From JBDTES01 sp039922435 (lineage in GTDB: Bacteria; Patescibacteriota; Saccharimonadia; Saccharimonadales; UBA4665), in assembly GCA_039922435.1 (NCBI GenBank), contig JBDTES010000017.1, positions 1 through 33,893 on the forward strand: DNA of 33,893 bases. Reading direction: 5' to 3'. How positions within the stretch are numbered: the stretch's first letter is position 1; the number at the start of each line of letters is the position of its first letter. Below the pieces are notes generated by a model. That model worked only from the letters and a program-made list of their open reading frames with translations, ran no database searches and was not told where the DNA came from. Position numbers and translations under genes: made by a program. Shown piece by piece: positions 14,170 through 21,687 of this stretch.

Positions 14170-15147
14170 ATGACAAGTCAACTAAATAGCCAACTTAGAG
14201 CAGATATAACTGCCGATTCTCGTCGTATTGATCCCATGGACGCTATTTTGTCTCATGATGCTTCGGTTTACTCTTCTGTATTAGGTGACTTAGCTATGGA
14301 AGGGGTGTTAGCAGCGACAGAAGTACTCGAAAGCACTGAGGAGTTATCTCTGGCAGATGAGAGAGGTGTTTATCGATCAGGGTGTGACAATTATTTGGAA
14401 ATAGTCTATAGAGACCAGGCTAACGGATCGGAAGGTACTCAGTTCTCGGCTGATTGGGATGAGGCACAAAGCTTTTTTGCTAGAGCATTAGAACATGCCG
14501 AGCAGTCTGATGGTCAAAACCCACAACACCTCTGGGAGATACGAGTTAAGTATCTAGATTTAAGGGCAATGCAGGCTCACGTTAACGCACGGGATTCGCA
14601 GACAGTTTTACGTGGTACAGAAGCCGGGAAGAATGGATGGGCATTAGCCGAGCACCAAATGAGGGGTGTCTTAACTGACTCCTTGCCACTTATGCGTTCG
14701 ATGGCAAAGTTTGCATCGGGCACGGACAAGCTAGCCTCTGATGCTAGGGGTAAACTGTATGAAGTTTTGATGGTTGCTTATGCTCGTATGCAGACGTATG
14801 AAGACCAAACCTTTGATACAACGTTTGTGCGTAGTGCTCTCGGGCGAGAAGATAGTCCATTGAACGATCATGTTGAGCCACGTCGGGCATTCGATATGGT
14901 TATAGAGTCGCCTGGTATGCCAACTCGATTAATTCAACTTAAAAATCATGATAGCAAGATAGACTATGCTTATCCGATTGAGAAAGTCCAAGACGTTAAC
15001 TTTAGGCACACCCGTAGTCATTTACCACAGTACATATCTGATTATGGTCTTTTACTACAGAACTCGGCTGATCCCAAAGTGAAGCCTTACATAGATCGGG
15101 CAGCTAAGGAGCTTGATGAAGCTTTTGGCAAGGGGCTGCGGCTTTAA
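14170..15147 (+). CDS. Hypothetical protein with PD-(D/E)XK-like C-terminal region
   Basis: A 325-residue soluble protein, not recognised as a named family. Residues 1-180 are mostly predicted helices rich in Ala, Glu, Asp and Leu. The region 194-260 has the order of a PD-(D/E)XK nuclease fold: a helix GKLYEVLMVAYARM with E198, a strand RRAFDMVIES with D242, and a strand TRLIQLKNHD with the Q-x-K pattern (256-258). This is a motif-level inference only. The gene has its own consensus promoter and no operon partner; the next gene is convergent. There are no signal peptide or membrane helices. Confidence 0.7.
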   Translation: MTSQLNSQLRADITADSRRIDPMDAILSHDASVYSSVLGDLAMEGVLAATEVLESTEELSLADERGVYRSGCDNYLEIVYRDQANGSEGTQFSADWDEAQSFFARALEHAEQSDGQNPQHLWEIRVKYLDLRAMQAHVNARDSQTVLRGTEAGKNGWALAEHQMRGVLTDSLPLMRSMAKFASGTDKLASDARGKLYEVLMVAYARMQTYEDQTFDTTFVRSALGREDSPLNDHVEPRRAFDMVIESPGMPTRLIQLKNHDSKIDYAYPIEKVQDVNFRHTRSHLPQYISDYGLLLQNSADPKVKPYIDRAAKELDEAFGKGLRL

Positions 15148-15192
15148 ATATTGTTTAGGCTTACCCTAGATTTTAGCGAATAAGATTTAGAC

Positions 15193-16080
15193 CTATTTGT
15201 TGCTGAGGCTAATTGAAGTGCAGCGGATGGAGCCGCCGCCTTTGGCTAGTTCTGGGTTGCTTAATAGTATGGTTTTTAGACCGTGAGCTTCGAGTGCGGC
15301 TTGTAGTCCTGGGGCGCCTTGGTTCATTATTACGGTTTCGCCAGTTGAAACTAGATTGCAGGCGTAGGCCTTAGTGGCTTCTTGATAACTAACTTCTATC
15401 TTGTCGACTTTATTAAACTGTCGGAGAGTTGTTTGACTCTCGGCGGTAAAAGCCTCTGGACACCAGGCAATTAAACCTTTTTGGCCGGACTCGGGCTGCT
15501 TGATAATGGATAGTGCCAAGTCTAGATCGTAAAAAAAGCTGTCTGGCCAGCCAGAGTAGCTATTTATGACTGGTTTGCCACTATTGTCGAGCTGGGGGAT
15601 TGTTTGTAGTTGAATGTGTTCGTAGCCAAGGGTTTTAGCTACAAAGGCTTGGGCTTCTGGATCGGAGCGGTAACCACTGCCACAAAACAATAAATTACCG
15701 CAGGGGAGGGCGTCGCCTTGACCACTAAATTTATAATTACCCGGCACCTCAACGACTGTTTTGCCGAGTGATACAAAGACCTGGCGGGCATAGGCTTCTT
15801 CTTGTTTACGGGCGTTAGGTAAGCGAGCTAGTACTACGGTGTCCCCACGCTCTAGTCCCCAGTTGGCGGTGTAGACACCGTCTTGGCAGCCAGCGGGTGG
15901 ATTAACTTTTATAACTTTGATACCCGCAGACTCTAGGGCTTGCTGAATGGCTGTGTGTTCACTTCTAGCTGTGTTGGTGTCTATTGCTACAGAAGAATCC
16001 ATAAATGGGTTAATGGCTGCCTGGTTACTAAAATCGTCAACCCCGGACATGAGGACGGTACTATTTATTTTTGGAGTCAT
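15193..16080 (-). CDS. Amidinotransferase/DDAH-like guanidine-modifying enzyme homologue
   Basis: A 295-residue protein of the superfamily containing arginine deiminase, DDAH and amidinotransferases, which act on guanidino groups through a Cys-His-acid triad. Recognisable elements are the TVLMSGVDDF start, CQDGVYTANWGL, KFSGQGDAL (G-x-GD, D123), and the C-terminal KGGGSIRCTSISL with nucleophile C287. The central catalytic His is expected in a Y-H-L-D motif, but the sequence reads FFYDLDLAL, with D185 in its place and no other His nearby. The protein may be inactive or use different chemistry. TACAAT lies ten bases before the ATG, so the mRNA is nearly leaderless. It stands alone. Confidence 0.85.
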   Translation of the reverse strand: MTPKINSTVLMSGVDDFSNQAAINPFMDSSVAIDTNTARSEHTAIQQALESAGIKVIKVNPPAGCQDGVYTANWGLERGDTVVLARLPNARKQEEAYARQVFVSLGKTVVEVPGNYKFSGQGDALPCGNLLFCGSGYRSDPEAQAFVAKTLGYEHIQLQTIPQLDNSGKPVINSYSGWPDSFFYDLDLALSIIKQPESGQKGLIAWCPEAFTAESQTTLRQFNKVDKIEVSYQEATKAYACNLVSTGETVIMNQGAPGLQAALEAHGLKTILLSNPELAKGGGSIRCTSISLSNK

Positions 16081-16130
16081 TACAAGGCTTATTGTATCAA
16101 AACCTTATGGGATAATCTGGCTGTAAAAAC

Positions 16131-16155
16131 TAAAAAGCGCCTGATTTTGGCGTTT
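16131..16155 (-). terminator. Probable terminator of the 112-residue gene
   Basis: On the minus strand AAACGCC-AAAATCA-GGCGCTT is followed by TTTAGTTTTT, a 7-bp stem and U-rich tail. It falls inside the last codons of a possible 69-residue ORF (16105-16314), which argues against that ORF. Confidence 0.6.
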
Positions 16156-16179
16156 GTGATGTTCAAGTTGTGAGAGATT

Positions 16180-16251
16180 CCGGGTTCGATAGATGTTTTT
16201 GATGCTTTTTAGGGCAGAGTCGGTTAGGACTTCAAACATTATCGAACCCGG
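16180..16251. repeat. Long imperfect hairpin
   Basis: CCGGGTTCGATA (16180-16191) pairs perfectly with TATCGAACCCGG (16240-16251). The pairing continues inward with ATGTTT (16193-16198) to AAACAT (16234-16239) and GA to TC, about 20 bp with two small bulges around a ~29-base loop. It lies 3' of the 112-residue gene, before that gene's terminator, so it is probably in its 3' untranslated RNA. The stem contains GGTTCGA, as in tRNA T-arms, but no tRNA can be folded. Confidence 0.6.
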
Positions 16252-16333
16252 GGCCCCAGAGAGTGCACTTATTGGCGCTAGTAGCTTGTGGCTAAAATTA
16301 CGCTTAAAGCGCACCCTCTGGGAAGTCCTGATG

Positions 16334-16672
16334 TCAGCGGTGGCTGGAGAAAGCTCGGCGACTTTGTGGTATTGAGACGGGGGCGGATTTGTTTAGAAAA
16401 ATCTCAATATCCATCTGGAGCTTCCTGATGTCATCGAGTACTTCGTCTTCTGAGACACCCGTCCGGGTACCAACCCTTACGCACAACGTTGTCTCCTGTT
16501 GGAGCTTTGTGCGCTGAACCCGTGTCAGGCTGTTGTATGCAGTTTTGCAGAGCTTCGTTCGGTCAGCGGCGTTGAGGCCACTAACTTCGAAGTAAAGTTC
16601 TGCGACGCCCTCGTCTGGATCAATCTCGCATACGACGAACGTGATATGTGGTGCATCTTGCTTCCGTGGCAT
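16334..16672 (-). CDS. Hypothetical 112-residue protein
   Basis: No family recognised. The N-terminal part has alternating hydrophobic strands (HITFVVCEIDPDEGVAELYFEVSGLN) followed by helical, charged segments (DRTKLCKTAYNSLTRVQRTKL; EDEVLDDIRKLQMDIEIFLN) and a basic tail. The start is well supported by AAAGGTGG about five bases before the ATG. It is divergent from the next plus-strand gene and followed by ~180 bases of untranslated sequence with a long hairpin and a terminator. No membrane segment. Confidence 0.65.
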   Translation of the reverse strand: MPRKQDAPHITFVVCEIDPDEGVAELYFEVSGLNAADRTKLCKTAYNSLTRVQRTKLQQETTLCVRVGTRTGVSEDEVLDDIRKLQMDIEIFLNKSAPVSIPQSRRAFSSHR

Positions 16673-16764
16673 GGTGCCACCTTTCTAAAGCAGGGGTACT
16701 ACAGGACAAGTGTATTCTAACAAATGTATCGGCAATTGACAATAGTGTGCTATTATTGTTAGGT

Positions 16765-17265
16765 ATGGTAGATGCAGAAAATTATCATGATTCTGGCCTG
16801 AATGTTCCAAAGTTTGATATGGATAGGCTAAATCAAGCGGGCTTTGAGATAGCTGTGGGTAATGTCCGAACTAAATTTGAGGAGGCATTGAGACGCATGA
16901 CCGACGCTGATCCACACTTATATTGGGGAGTGGATTGGATACAGGCTAAGCCAGATGATTTGGCATTTTTTACGGTGGCAAGTGATTATTCTGATGCTAT
17001 AGAAGGTAGGGGAGAAACGTTTGAGTTGGGGGTCCCAATTTTACGTAGAGACCAATATGGTGCTTCGATTGATCCTGTCATTTCGGAGCCAGATAGTGGG
17101 TTGTATTTTGTATGGCGAAAAACTCGAGATTCTAAACCCTATGTAGTAAATAGTGATACTTACAGTGGCTTATTTGAATCGGCTACTCCTCTAGTCGAGA
17201 ACTTTGGTAGCAAGCTATGGAATTATAAAGTTGTAGGCTACAAGATGAAACAAGAAGGCGCTTGA
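16765..17265 (+). CDS. Hypothetical 166-residue protein
   Basis: A soluble, acidic protein that I do not recognise. The frame is open further upstream, to a possible start at 16648, but TGC-TATTAT (extended -10, 16748-16756) lies eight bases before ATG 16765, making MVDAENYHDS the likely N-terminus of a leaderless message. Features seen are a helical N-terminal third (VGNVRTKFEEALRRM), aromatic-rich middle (LYWGVDWIQAKPDDLAFF) and a strand-rich end (LYFVWRKTRD; LWNYKVVGYKM). Its TGA stop (17263-17265) overlaps the -35 box of the groES promoter. Confidence 0.65.
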   Translation: MVDAENYHDSGLNVPKFDMDRLNQAGFEIAVGNVRTKFEEALRRMTDADPHLYWGVDWIQAKPDDLAFFTVASDYSDAIEGRGETFELGVPILRRDQYGASIDPVISEPDSGLYFVWRKTRDSKPYVVNSDTYSGLFESATPLVENFGSKLWNYKVVGYKMKQEGA

Positions 17266-17290
17266 CGGAGAGTTGGCACTCGACTATAGT
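17262..17290 (+). promoter_or_regulatory. groES promoter
   Basis: TTGACG (17262-17267), an exact 17-base spacer and TATAGT (17285-17290). The -10 box lies in the 9-base spacer of CIRCE 1, so bound HrcA would cover it. The leader before groES would be about 65 nt. Confidence 0.85.
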
Positions 17291-17299
17291 GAGTGCTGA
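17273..17299. promoter_or_regulatory. CIRCE element 1 (HrcA operator)
   Basis: TTGGCACTC-N9-GAGTGCTGA matches the CIRCE consensus TTAGCACTC-N9-GAGTGCTAA at 16 of 18 half-site positions with exact spacing. It overlaps the groES -10 box, the standard place for heat-inducible repression by HrcA. Confidence 0.93.
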
Positions 17300-17303
17300 T
17301 GCG

Positions 17304-17330
17304 TTGGCAGTCTTCGACTCGAAGTGCTAA
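17304..17330. promoter_or_regulatory. CIRCE element 2 (degenerate)
   Basis: TTGGCAGTC-N9-AAGTGCTAA has the exact 9-base spacer and 15 of 18 consensus positions. It begins 31 bases after the start of CIRCE 1, about three helical turns, so two HrcA dimers could bind the same DNA face. It lies in the transcribed leader. Confidence 0.8.
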
Positions 17331-17361
17331 TGTTTGCATCTTAAACGGAGGATTAATATTT

Positions 17362-17628
17362 ATGAGTGTACCTATTCAGCCACTAGCAGACTATGTTGTG
17401 GCCCAAACAGAAGAAGCGGCTTCTAAAACGGCTAGTGGTCTATATTTGCCTGATAACGCCAAAGAAAAGCCAAAAGTAGCTAAGGTTCTGGCGGTTGCAA
17501 AAGACGTTAAGAACGTCAAAGTAGGCGATCGGATTATATATAAGAGTTACAGCCCGACCGAGGTAAGAGTCGGATCAGAAGATTATTTGCTAGTTAAAGA
17601 AGAAGACGTCTTAGCTACTGTTAAATAA
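17362..17628 (+). CDS. groES: Co-chaperonin GroES
   Basis: An 88-residue co-chaperonin forming the heptameric lid of GroEL. It begins MSVPIQPLADYVVAQ and has the mobile-loop region (EEAASKTASGLYLPDNAKEK), then VGDRIIYKSYSPTEVRVGSEDYLLVKEEDVLATV, all typical of the family, if slightly shorter than the usual ~95. The start is fixed by ACGGAGGA, about nine bases upstream; an earlier in-frame ATG lies within the CIRCE-containing leader and is not used. It is controlled by a sigma70 promoter with two CIRCE boxes and followed 116 bases later by groEL. Confidence 0.97.
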   Translation: MSVPIQPLADYVVAQTEEAASKTASGLYLPDNAKEKPKVAKVLAVAKDVKNVKVGDRIIYKSYSPTEVRVGSEDYLLVKEEDVLATVK

Positions 17629-17744
17629 CGGTAGGATTTAATATTTAACAATTTATATTTGTCATTTGAGTAAATTTGAAATGGCGAAATAGTTGGGAAA
17701 TAGTAAATAAGTGATGATAAATAACAAACCAAACGGAGGATTTC
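17629..17744. other. AT-rich spacer between groES and groEL
   Basis: The 116-base gap is strongly AT-rich and lacks CIRCE, terminator or clear promoter. It ends with ACGGAGGA, the same ribosome-binding site as before groES. The length is unusual for a groESL operon and could hold an RNA processing site; nothing definite is seen. Confidence 0.5.
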
Positions 17745-19397
17745 ATGGCTAAAAAAGTATTTTATGATGATGATGCTCGCCGCCGCGTACTAGGCGGAGC
17801 TAAGATTTTGTATAACGCAGTCAAAACGACTATGGGACCACGGGGCCGTAATGTTGTACTTGGCAAAAGCTATGGCTCACCGAGTGTGACGCACGATGGT
17901 GTCAGTGTTGCCAAGGGTGTCGAGATTGCTGATGTTGATGATGAGACTTTGGGTTATAAAGTTGGGGCAGAGTTAATTAAGCAAGCTGCTATTAAAATGA
18001 ACGACGTGGCTGGTGATGGAACTACTACCGTAACAGTGCTGACCTATCATATTCTAAATGAAGCTAACAAGCTGATTGCGGCTGGACACAACCCAATGTC
18101 GCTTCGCAAGGGTCTGGAGGCTGCTGCTGCCGAAGTTATTACTAAGTTGGATGGCCTAGCCGAAGATATTCAGGGCAAAAAGAGCCGAGTTGCCGAAGTT
18201 GCTACTATTAGTGCTGGTGATGCCGAGATTGGTAACTTGATTGCTGATGTTATCGACAAAGTTGGCCGTGACGGCGTAGTGACAGTCGAAGAAGGCCAGG
18301 GCCTAGCATTAGAGAGTGAAGTCGTCGAGGGCTTTACCTTTGACCGAGGTTACGTTAGTCCTTACATGGTGACTGATACAGCTCGGATGGAAGCGGTTTA
18401 TGACAAGCCGGCTATCGTTATTACTGATAAGAAAGTCTCGAGTGTCCAAGAGTTTTTGCCACTGCTCGAAAAGCTAGCTCAAGGTGGTAAAAAAGATCTA
18501 GTACTAATTGCTGACGATATTGACGGCGAAGCCCTAGGTACACTTATTTTGAACCGGCTGAAGGGTGTCTTTAACACTGTGGCTATCAAGGCTCCAGCTT
18601 TTGGTGACCGCCGCAAAGATGTTTTGAATGATATTGCTATTCTAACTGGCGCCGAGGTGATTACCGAAGACCGCGGTATGACGTTCGAGAATGTTGGCCT
18701 AGACGTAGTTGGAACAGCTCGCAAAGTGATTGCTACCAAAGACGAAACGACTATCATCGAAGGGGCTGGTTCGGCTGCCGAGATTAGTGCTCGGATTAAG
18801 CAAATTGGAACTCAGGCCGACGCTGCAACTAGTGAATATGACAAAGAAAACCTAGAAAAGCGCTCGGCAGCGCTATCTGGTAAGGTTGCTGTCATAAAGG
18901 TTGGCGGTGCCACCGAAACCGAGATTAACGAGAAGAAAGACCGGGTTGATGATGCTGTTCACGCTGTCAAGGCAGCGCTAGCCGAAGGGATTGTGTCTGG
19001 TGGTGGCGTAACATTAGTAAATTTGAGCTCTACTATTTCGACTTCAACAAGCGATGATGATGCCGTGAATGCCGGCAAGGGATTGCTGGTTAGGGCGCTC
19101 GAACAACCTTTTCGTATTCTACTGACCAACGCTGGCCTTAACGCTGACGAGTGGCTGCCTCAAGTTAAGAAAGCTAAGGCTGGGCAGGGCGTAAACGTTA
19201 ACGACCCATCCAAATTGGTTGATATGAAGGCAGCTGGTGTGATTGACCCAGTAGCTGTTACCAAGCAGGCTGTCCAGAATGCTGTATCAGTGGCTGGTAC
19301 TAGCATGACTATGGGTGCGCTAGTGGTAGAAGTGCCAGAACCAAGTGGTGCGGCCAGCGGTGGCGCCGATATGGGCGGCATGGGCATGGGAATGTAA
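17745..19397 (+). CDS. groEL: Chaperonin GroEL
   Basis: A 550-residue chaperonin forming the double-ring folding chamber. All main signatures are present: KTTMGPRGRNVVL, the ATP-binding GDGTTTVTVL, the apical domain with EEGQG, and GGATETEINEKKDRVDDA containing the hydrolysis-essential Asp. The tail GGADMGGMGMGM is the usual Gly-Met-rich cavity tail. ACGGAGGA precedes the ATG. Length is ordinary. It is presumably co-transcribed with groES under CIRCE control and ends before the strong terminator at 19429-19461. Confidence 0.98.
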   Translation: MAKKVFYDDDARRRVLGGAKILYNAVKTTMGPRGRNVVLGKSYGSPSVTHDGVSVAKGVEIADVDDETLGYKVGAELIKQAAIKMNDVAGDGTTTVTVLTYHILNEANKLIAAGHNPMSLRKGLEAAAAEVITKLDGLAEDIQGKKSRVAEVATISAGDAEIGNLIADVIDKVGRDGVVTVEEGQGLALESEVVEGFTFDRGYVSPYMVTDTARMEAVYDKPAIVITDKKVSSVQEFLPLLEKLAQGGKKDLVLIADDIDGEALGTLILNRLKGVFNTVAIKAPAFGDRRKDVLNDIAILTGAEVITEDRGMTFENVGLDVVGTARKVIATKDETTIIEGAGSAAEISARIKQIGTQADAATSEYDKENLEKRSAALSGKVAVIKVGGATETEINEKKDRVDDAVHAVKAALAEGIVSGGGVTLVNLSSTISTSTSDDDAVNAGKGLLVRALEQPFRILLTNAGLNADEWLPQVKKAKAGQGVNVNDPSKLVDMKAAGVIDPVAVTKQAVQNAVSVAGTSMTMGALVVEVPEPSGAASGGADMGGMGMGM

Positions 19398-19428
19398 TCA
19401 GAAGCCCAAGTATCTAGGCTATAAATAA

Positions 19429-19461
19429 AAATAAACCCCGGATTTTAACCGGGGTTTATTT
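19429..19461. terminator. Bidirectional terminator after groEL
   Basis: A perfect 13-bp stem (19429-19441 with 19449-19461; core CCCCGG/CCGGGG) on an ATTTTAA loop, with A-rich and T-rich arms. It serves groEL and the convergent acidic-protein gene ending at 19478. Confidence 0.93.
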
Positions 19462-19477
19462 AGTTATAGGGGCTAAT

Positions 19478-20071
19478 CTATTTATCGTCGGCTTGATTGT
19501 GTTGAGTGAAATAATTAATTTCGTTAATCAGATCGAGTAAGGCCTGGGCTCGGGCTTTTTCGTCTGGAATAGCCTGGGCTGCTTCATAGGCTCCCTTAAT
19601 CAGGGATTGATTATCAGTTGCCTGAATCATCATCATAGTTGTACGGAAGCGTTCTTCGGGTGACTGATCAAGATGGTCGACTAGTGGACTTAGCTGTTCA
19701 AGAGCTTGTTGCTTAAGAGCTAGCAGATCGTCATTGCCGGCTGCAGATGTAGTGTTGTTATCGTTCTCCTGACTGGACTGATAGACTGGTTCATCGCTAT
19801 TACTGGTATCGTCGGTCGGTTCGGCTGCTAGAGCGCTGAAGTCGGTTTGTGGGTCGCTCTGCGGGGCTGACTGGTCAGAATAGACAGCTGGAGATGAGCT
19901 GGCGGATTGGGCCGCTGCCTGATCCGTGCTATTAGGTACAGTTTGTGTGCTAGCACTAGAAGCTTGGTCGACTGATAGTGGGTTTTGATCGTCGTCTAGC
20001 TGGCTAGCTGGCGCCGGTTGCCCCATGTTATTATTTGCCTGAGTTGGCTGGTCTTGATGTCCAAAAATCAT
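19478..20071 (-). CDS. Acidic low-complexity protein with helical C-terminal domain
   Basis: A protein of unknown function, 197 residues from ATG 20071 (MIFGHQDQPT). GGGGGGAT just before this ATG is favoured over an in-frame GTG at 20098. Residues ~5-115 are rich in Gln, Ser, Asp and Ala with few hydrophobics, so disordered. Residues ~115-190 are helical (LLALKQQALEQLSPLVDHLD; RFRTTMMMIQATDNQSLIKG; ARAQALLDLINEINYF) and look like a compact bundle. There is no signal or membrane segment. It is convergent with groEL and divergent from the SIS-isomerase gene. Confidence 0.7.
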   Translation of the reverse strand: MIFGHQDQPTQANNNMGQPAPASQLDDDQNPLSVDQASSASTQTVPNSTDQAAAQSASSSPAVYSDQSAPQSDPQTDFSALAAEPTDDTSNSDEPVYQSSQENDNNTTSAAGNDDLLALKQQALEQLSPLVDHLDQSPEERFRTTMMMIQATDNQSLIKGAYEAAQAIPDEKARAQALLDLINEINYFTQHNQADDK

Positions 20072-20177
20072 GTATCCCCCCGGTGGCTCAAATTCCACGA
20101 ATTCATGAGTTTATGTTTATACTAATAATATAGTAGCAAAAAACTTGGATAAGCAATAGCGTTATGGAGATATTTCT

Positions 20178-21203
20178 ATGCTAGATGACCTAAAAAAGAT
20201 ACACCAGGCCGATCCTGAAGACGCGCTCGGGATTGCAGCTAAACAGACTAGTCAGCTCAATCAGAAGTTTGACTTAGATATTGAGCCGTCCGAAATACTG
20301 AATATCGTAGTGGCCGGTATGGGCGGTTCGGCGCTGGCGGCTATGGTGGCTCGTAGTTGGCTAGATCTATCGGTGCCTTTTGAGATTGTACGGGGCTATA
20401 ACACTCCAGCCTACGTTGGTAAGAAGACGCTATTTATCGCGTCTAGTTATTCTGGAAATACCGAAGAGACGCTTAGTGTCCTAGAACGGGCCGAACAGCT
20501 TGGGGCAATTATTGTTGTGGTTGCGGCCGGCGGAAAGTTGGAGGCTGTCGCTAGTGAAAAGGGTTATCTGTTCTTGCGGTTGCCAGCTGGTTTTGAGCCA
20601 AGACAGGTTTTTATGGTTAGTTTGAAGGCACTGCTACGAATTTTTGATGGCTACGGTCTGACCGAAGACAGCACAAAGACTTTAACGGCTTTGTTGCCAC
20701 AGATTAATCAACATATTGATGAGTGGTTGCCGACCGTGGCGACTAAAGATAATCTAGCCAAACAGATTGCCCTAGAATGTATCGGTCGGTCGGTGGTGAT
20801 ATACGCTGGGCCAGTACTAGCACCAGCTGCCTATAAATGGAAGATTGCTTTTAACGAGAATGCCAAGCAAGTTGCCTGGTTTGGTCAGTATCCCGAGTTT
20901 AATCATAATGAATTTACAGGCTGGACTAAGCAACCGGTCGTCAAGCCCTATGCCGTAATCGATTTGCTGAGCTCGTTTGAGCACCCTCGAATTCAAAAAC
21001 GAATGGCCGTGTCTGAGCGGATGCTTTCCGGCAAGCGCCCGCAGCCAATTAAAGTAACCTGCCAGGGAGAAACGGTTTTGGAGCAGCTTCTCTACGCCTT
21101 TTGTTTGGGTGATTTCGTGACGATTTATACGGCTATTCTAAACGGGGTAGACCCAACACCGGTCGAGCTAGTTAATAAGTTTAAGCAGCAGATGGGAGAT
21201 TAA
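20178..21203 (+). CDS. SIS-domain bifunctional phosphoglucose/phosphomannose isomerase
   Basis: A 341-residue cytoplasmic isomerase of the bifunctional PGI/PMI family, interconverting glucose-6-P or mannose-6-P with fructose-6-P. The first SIS domain shows VVAGMGGSALAAMVAR and the phosphosugar-binding SSYSGNTEETLSV. The second half carries KIAFNENAKQVAWFGQYPEFNHNEFTGW with the catalytic Glu/His expected there. It is shorter than classic PGI and matches the archaeal/actinobacterial bifunctional type. GGAGAT lies about eight bases before the ATG. Only two bases separate it from the cupin gene, so the pair forms a sugar-phosphate operon, possibly feeding nucleotide-sugar synthesis. Confidence 0.88.
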   Translation: MLDDLKKIHQADPEDALGIAAKQTSQLNQKFDLDIEPSEILNIVVAGMGGSALAAMVARSWLDLSVPFEIVRGYNTPAYVGKKTLFIASSYSGNTEETLSVLERAEQLGAIIVVVAAGGKLEAVASEKGYLFLRLPAGFEPRQVFMVSLKALLRIFDGYGLTEDSTKTLTALLPQINQHIDEWLPTVATKDNLAKQIALECIGRSVVIYAGPVLAPAAYKWKIAFNENAKQVAWFGQYPEFNHNEFTGWTKQPVVKPYAVIDLLSSFEHPRIQKRMAVSERMLSGKRPQPIKVTCQGETVLEQLLYAFCLGDFVTIYTAILNGVDPTPVELVNKFKQQMGD

Positions 21204-21205
21204 TT

Positions 21206-21646
21206 ATGAGTGATAATACACCAACTTTTGATCCAGCAGACTTTAGGATAGATTCTTATGTTAAGAAGATTGAGAAGCCTTGGGGGTGGGAACTACACTG
21301 GGTGCCCGAGGGTGAGCCGTATATGGGCAAGCTATTGCACATTAGGGCGGGTGCCAGGCTTAGTCTGCAGCTGCATGATCAGAAACAAGAGAGTTGGTTT
21401 ATAACTAGTGGTCGGGCCAGTGTTATTTGGGAAAATAGCCGTGGCGAACTGATTGAAACCGAGCTGCAGCCGGGCGTGGGCTATACCACTAAAGTCGGCC
21501 AGAAACACCGCCTAAAAGGCATTACCGACACTGATATTATTGAGGTTTCGACTCCCGAGGTTGGGACGACTTGGCGGCTTGAGGACGATTACAGCCGACC
21601 GGACGAAACACCAGATCAGCGCCGCCAGGAACGGGGCGAGTCCTAA
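21206..21646 (+). CDS. Cupin-fold protein, mannose-6-phosphate isomerase type II-like
   Basis: A 146-residue single cupin resembling the C-terminal domain of type II mannose-6-phosphate isomerase/mannose-1-P guanylyltransferase proteins. It shows KPWGWELHW (family PWG), cupin motif 1 HIRAGARLSLQLHDQKQESW and motif 2 PGVGYTTKVGQKHRLKG. In motif 1 the second metal ligand of H-x-H appears as Gln, while the following Glu and the motif 2 His are kept. It is co-transcribed with the isomerase two bases upstream, a context that supports a role in mannose/fructose phosphate handling. The C-terminus is charged and probably flexible. The gene is followed by a separate promoter for the next gene. Confidence 0.82.
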   Translation: MSDNTPTFDPADFRIDSYVKKIEKPWGWELHWVPEGEPYMGKLLHIRAGARLSLQLHDQKQESWFITSGRASVIWENSRGELIETELQPGVGYTTKVGQKHRLKGITDTDIIEVSTPEVGTTWRLEDDYSRPDETPDQRRQERGES

Positions 21647-21687
21647 GCGGCAGCGATTCTCCTCTATAAGTTGCTATAATATAACCT

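Noticed and set aside
16105..16314. Possible 69-residue ORF on the minus strand downstream of the 112-residue gene
   Set aside because: GTG start with a poorly placed ribosome-binding site, a long hairpin in the middle and a terminator overlapping its last codons; more likely untranslated RNA.
17629..17744. A second CIRCE or promoter before groEL
   Set aside because: No TTAGCACTC-like half-sites and no well-spaced -35/-10 pair in the spacer.
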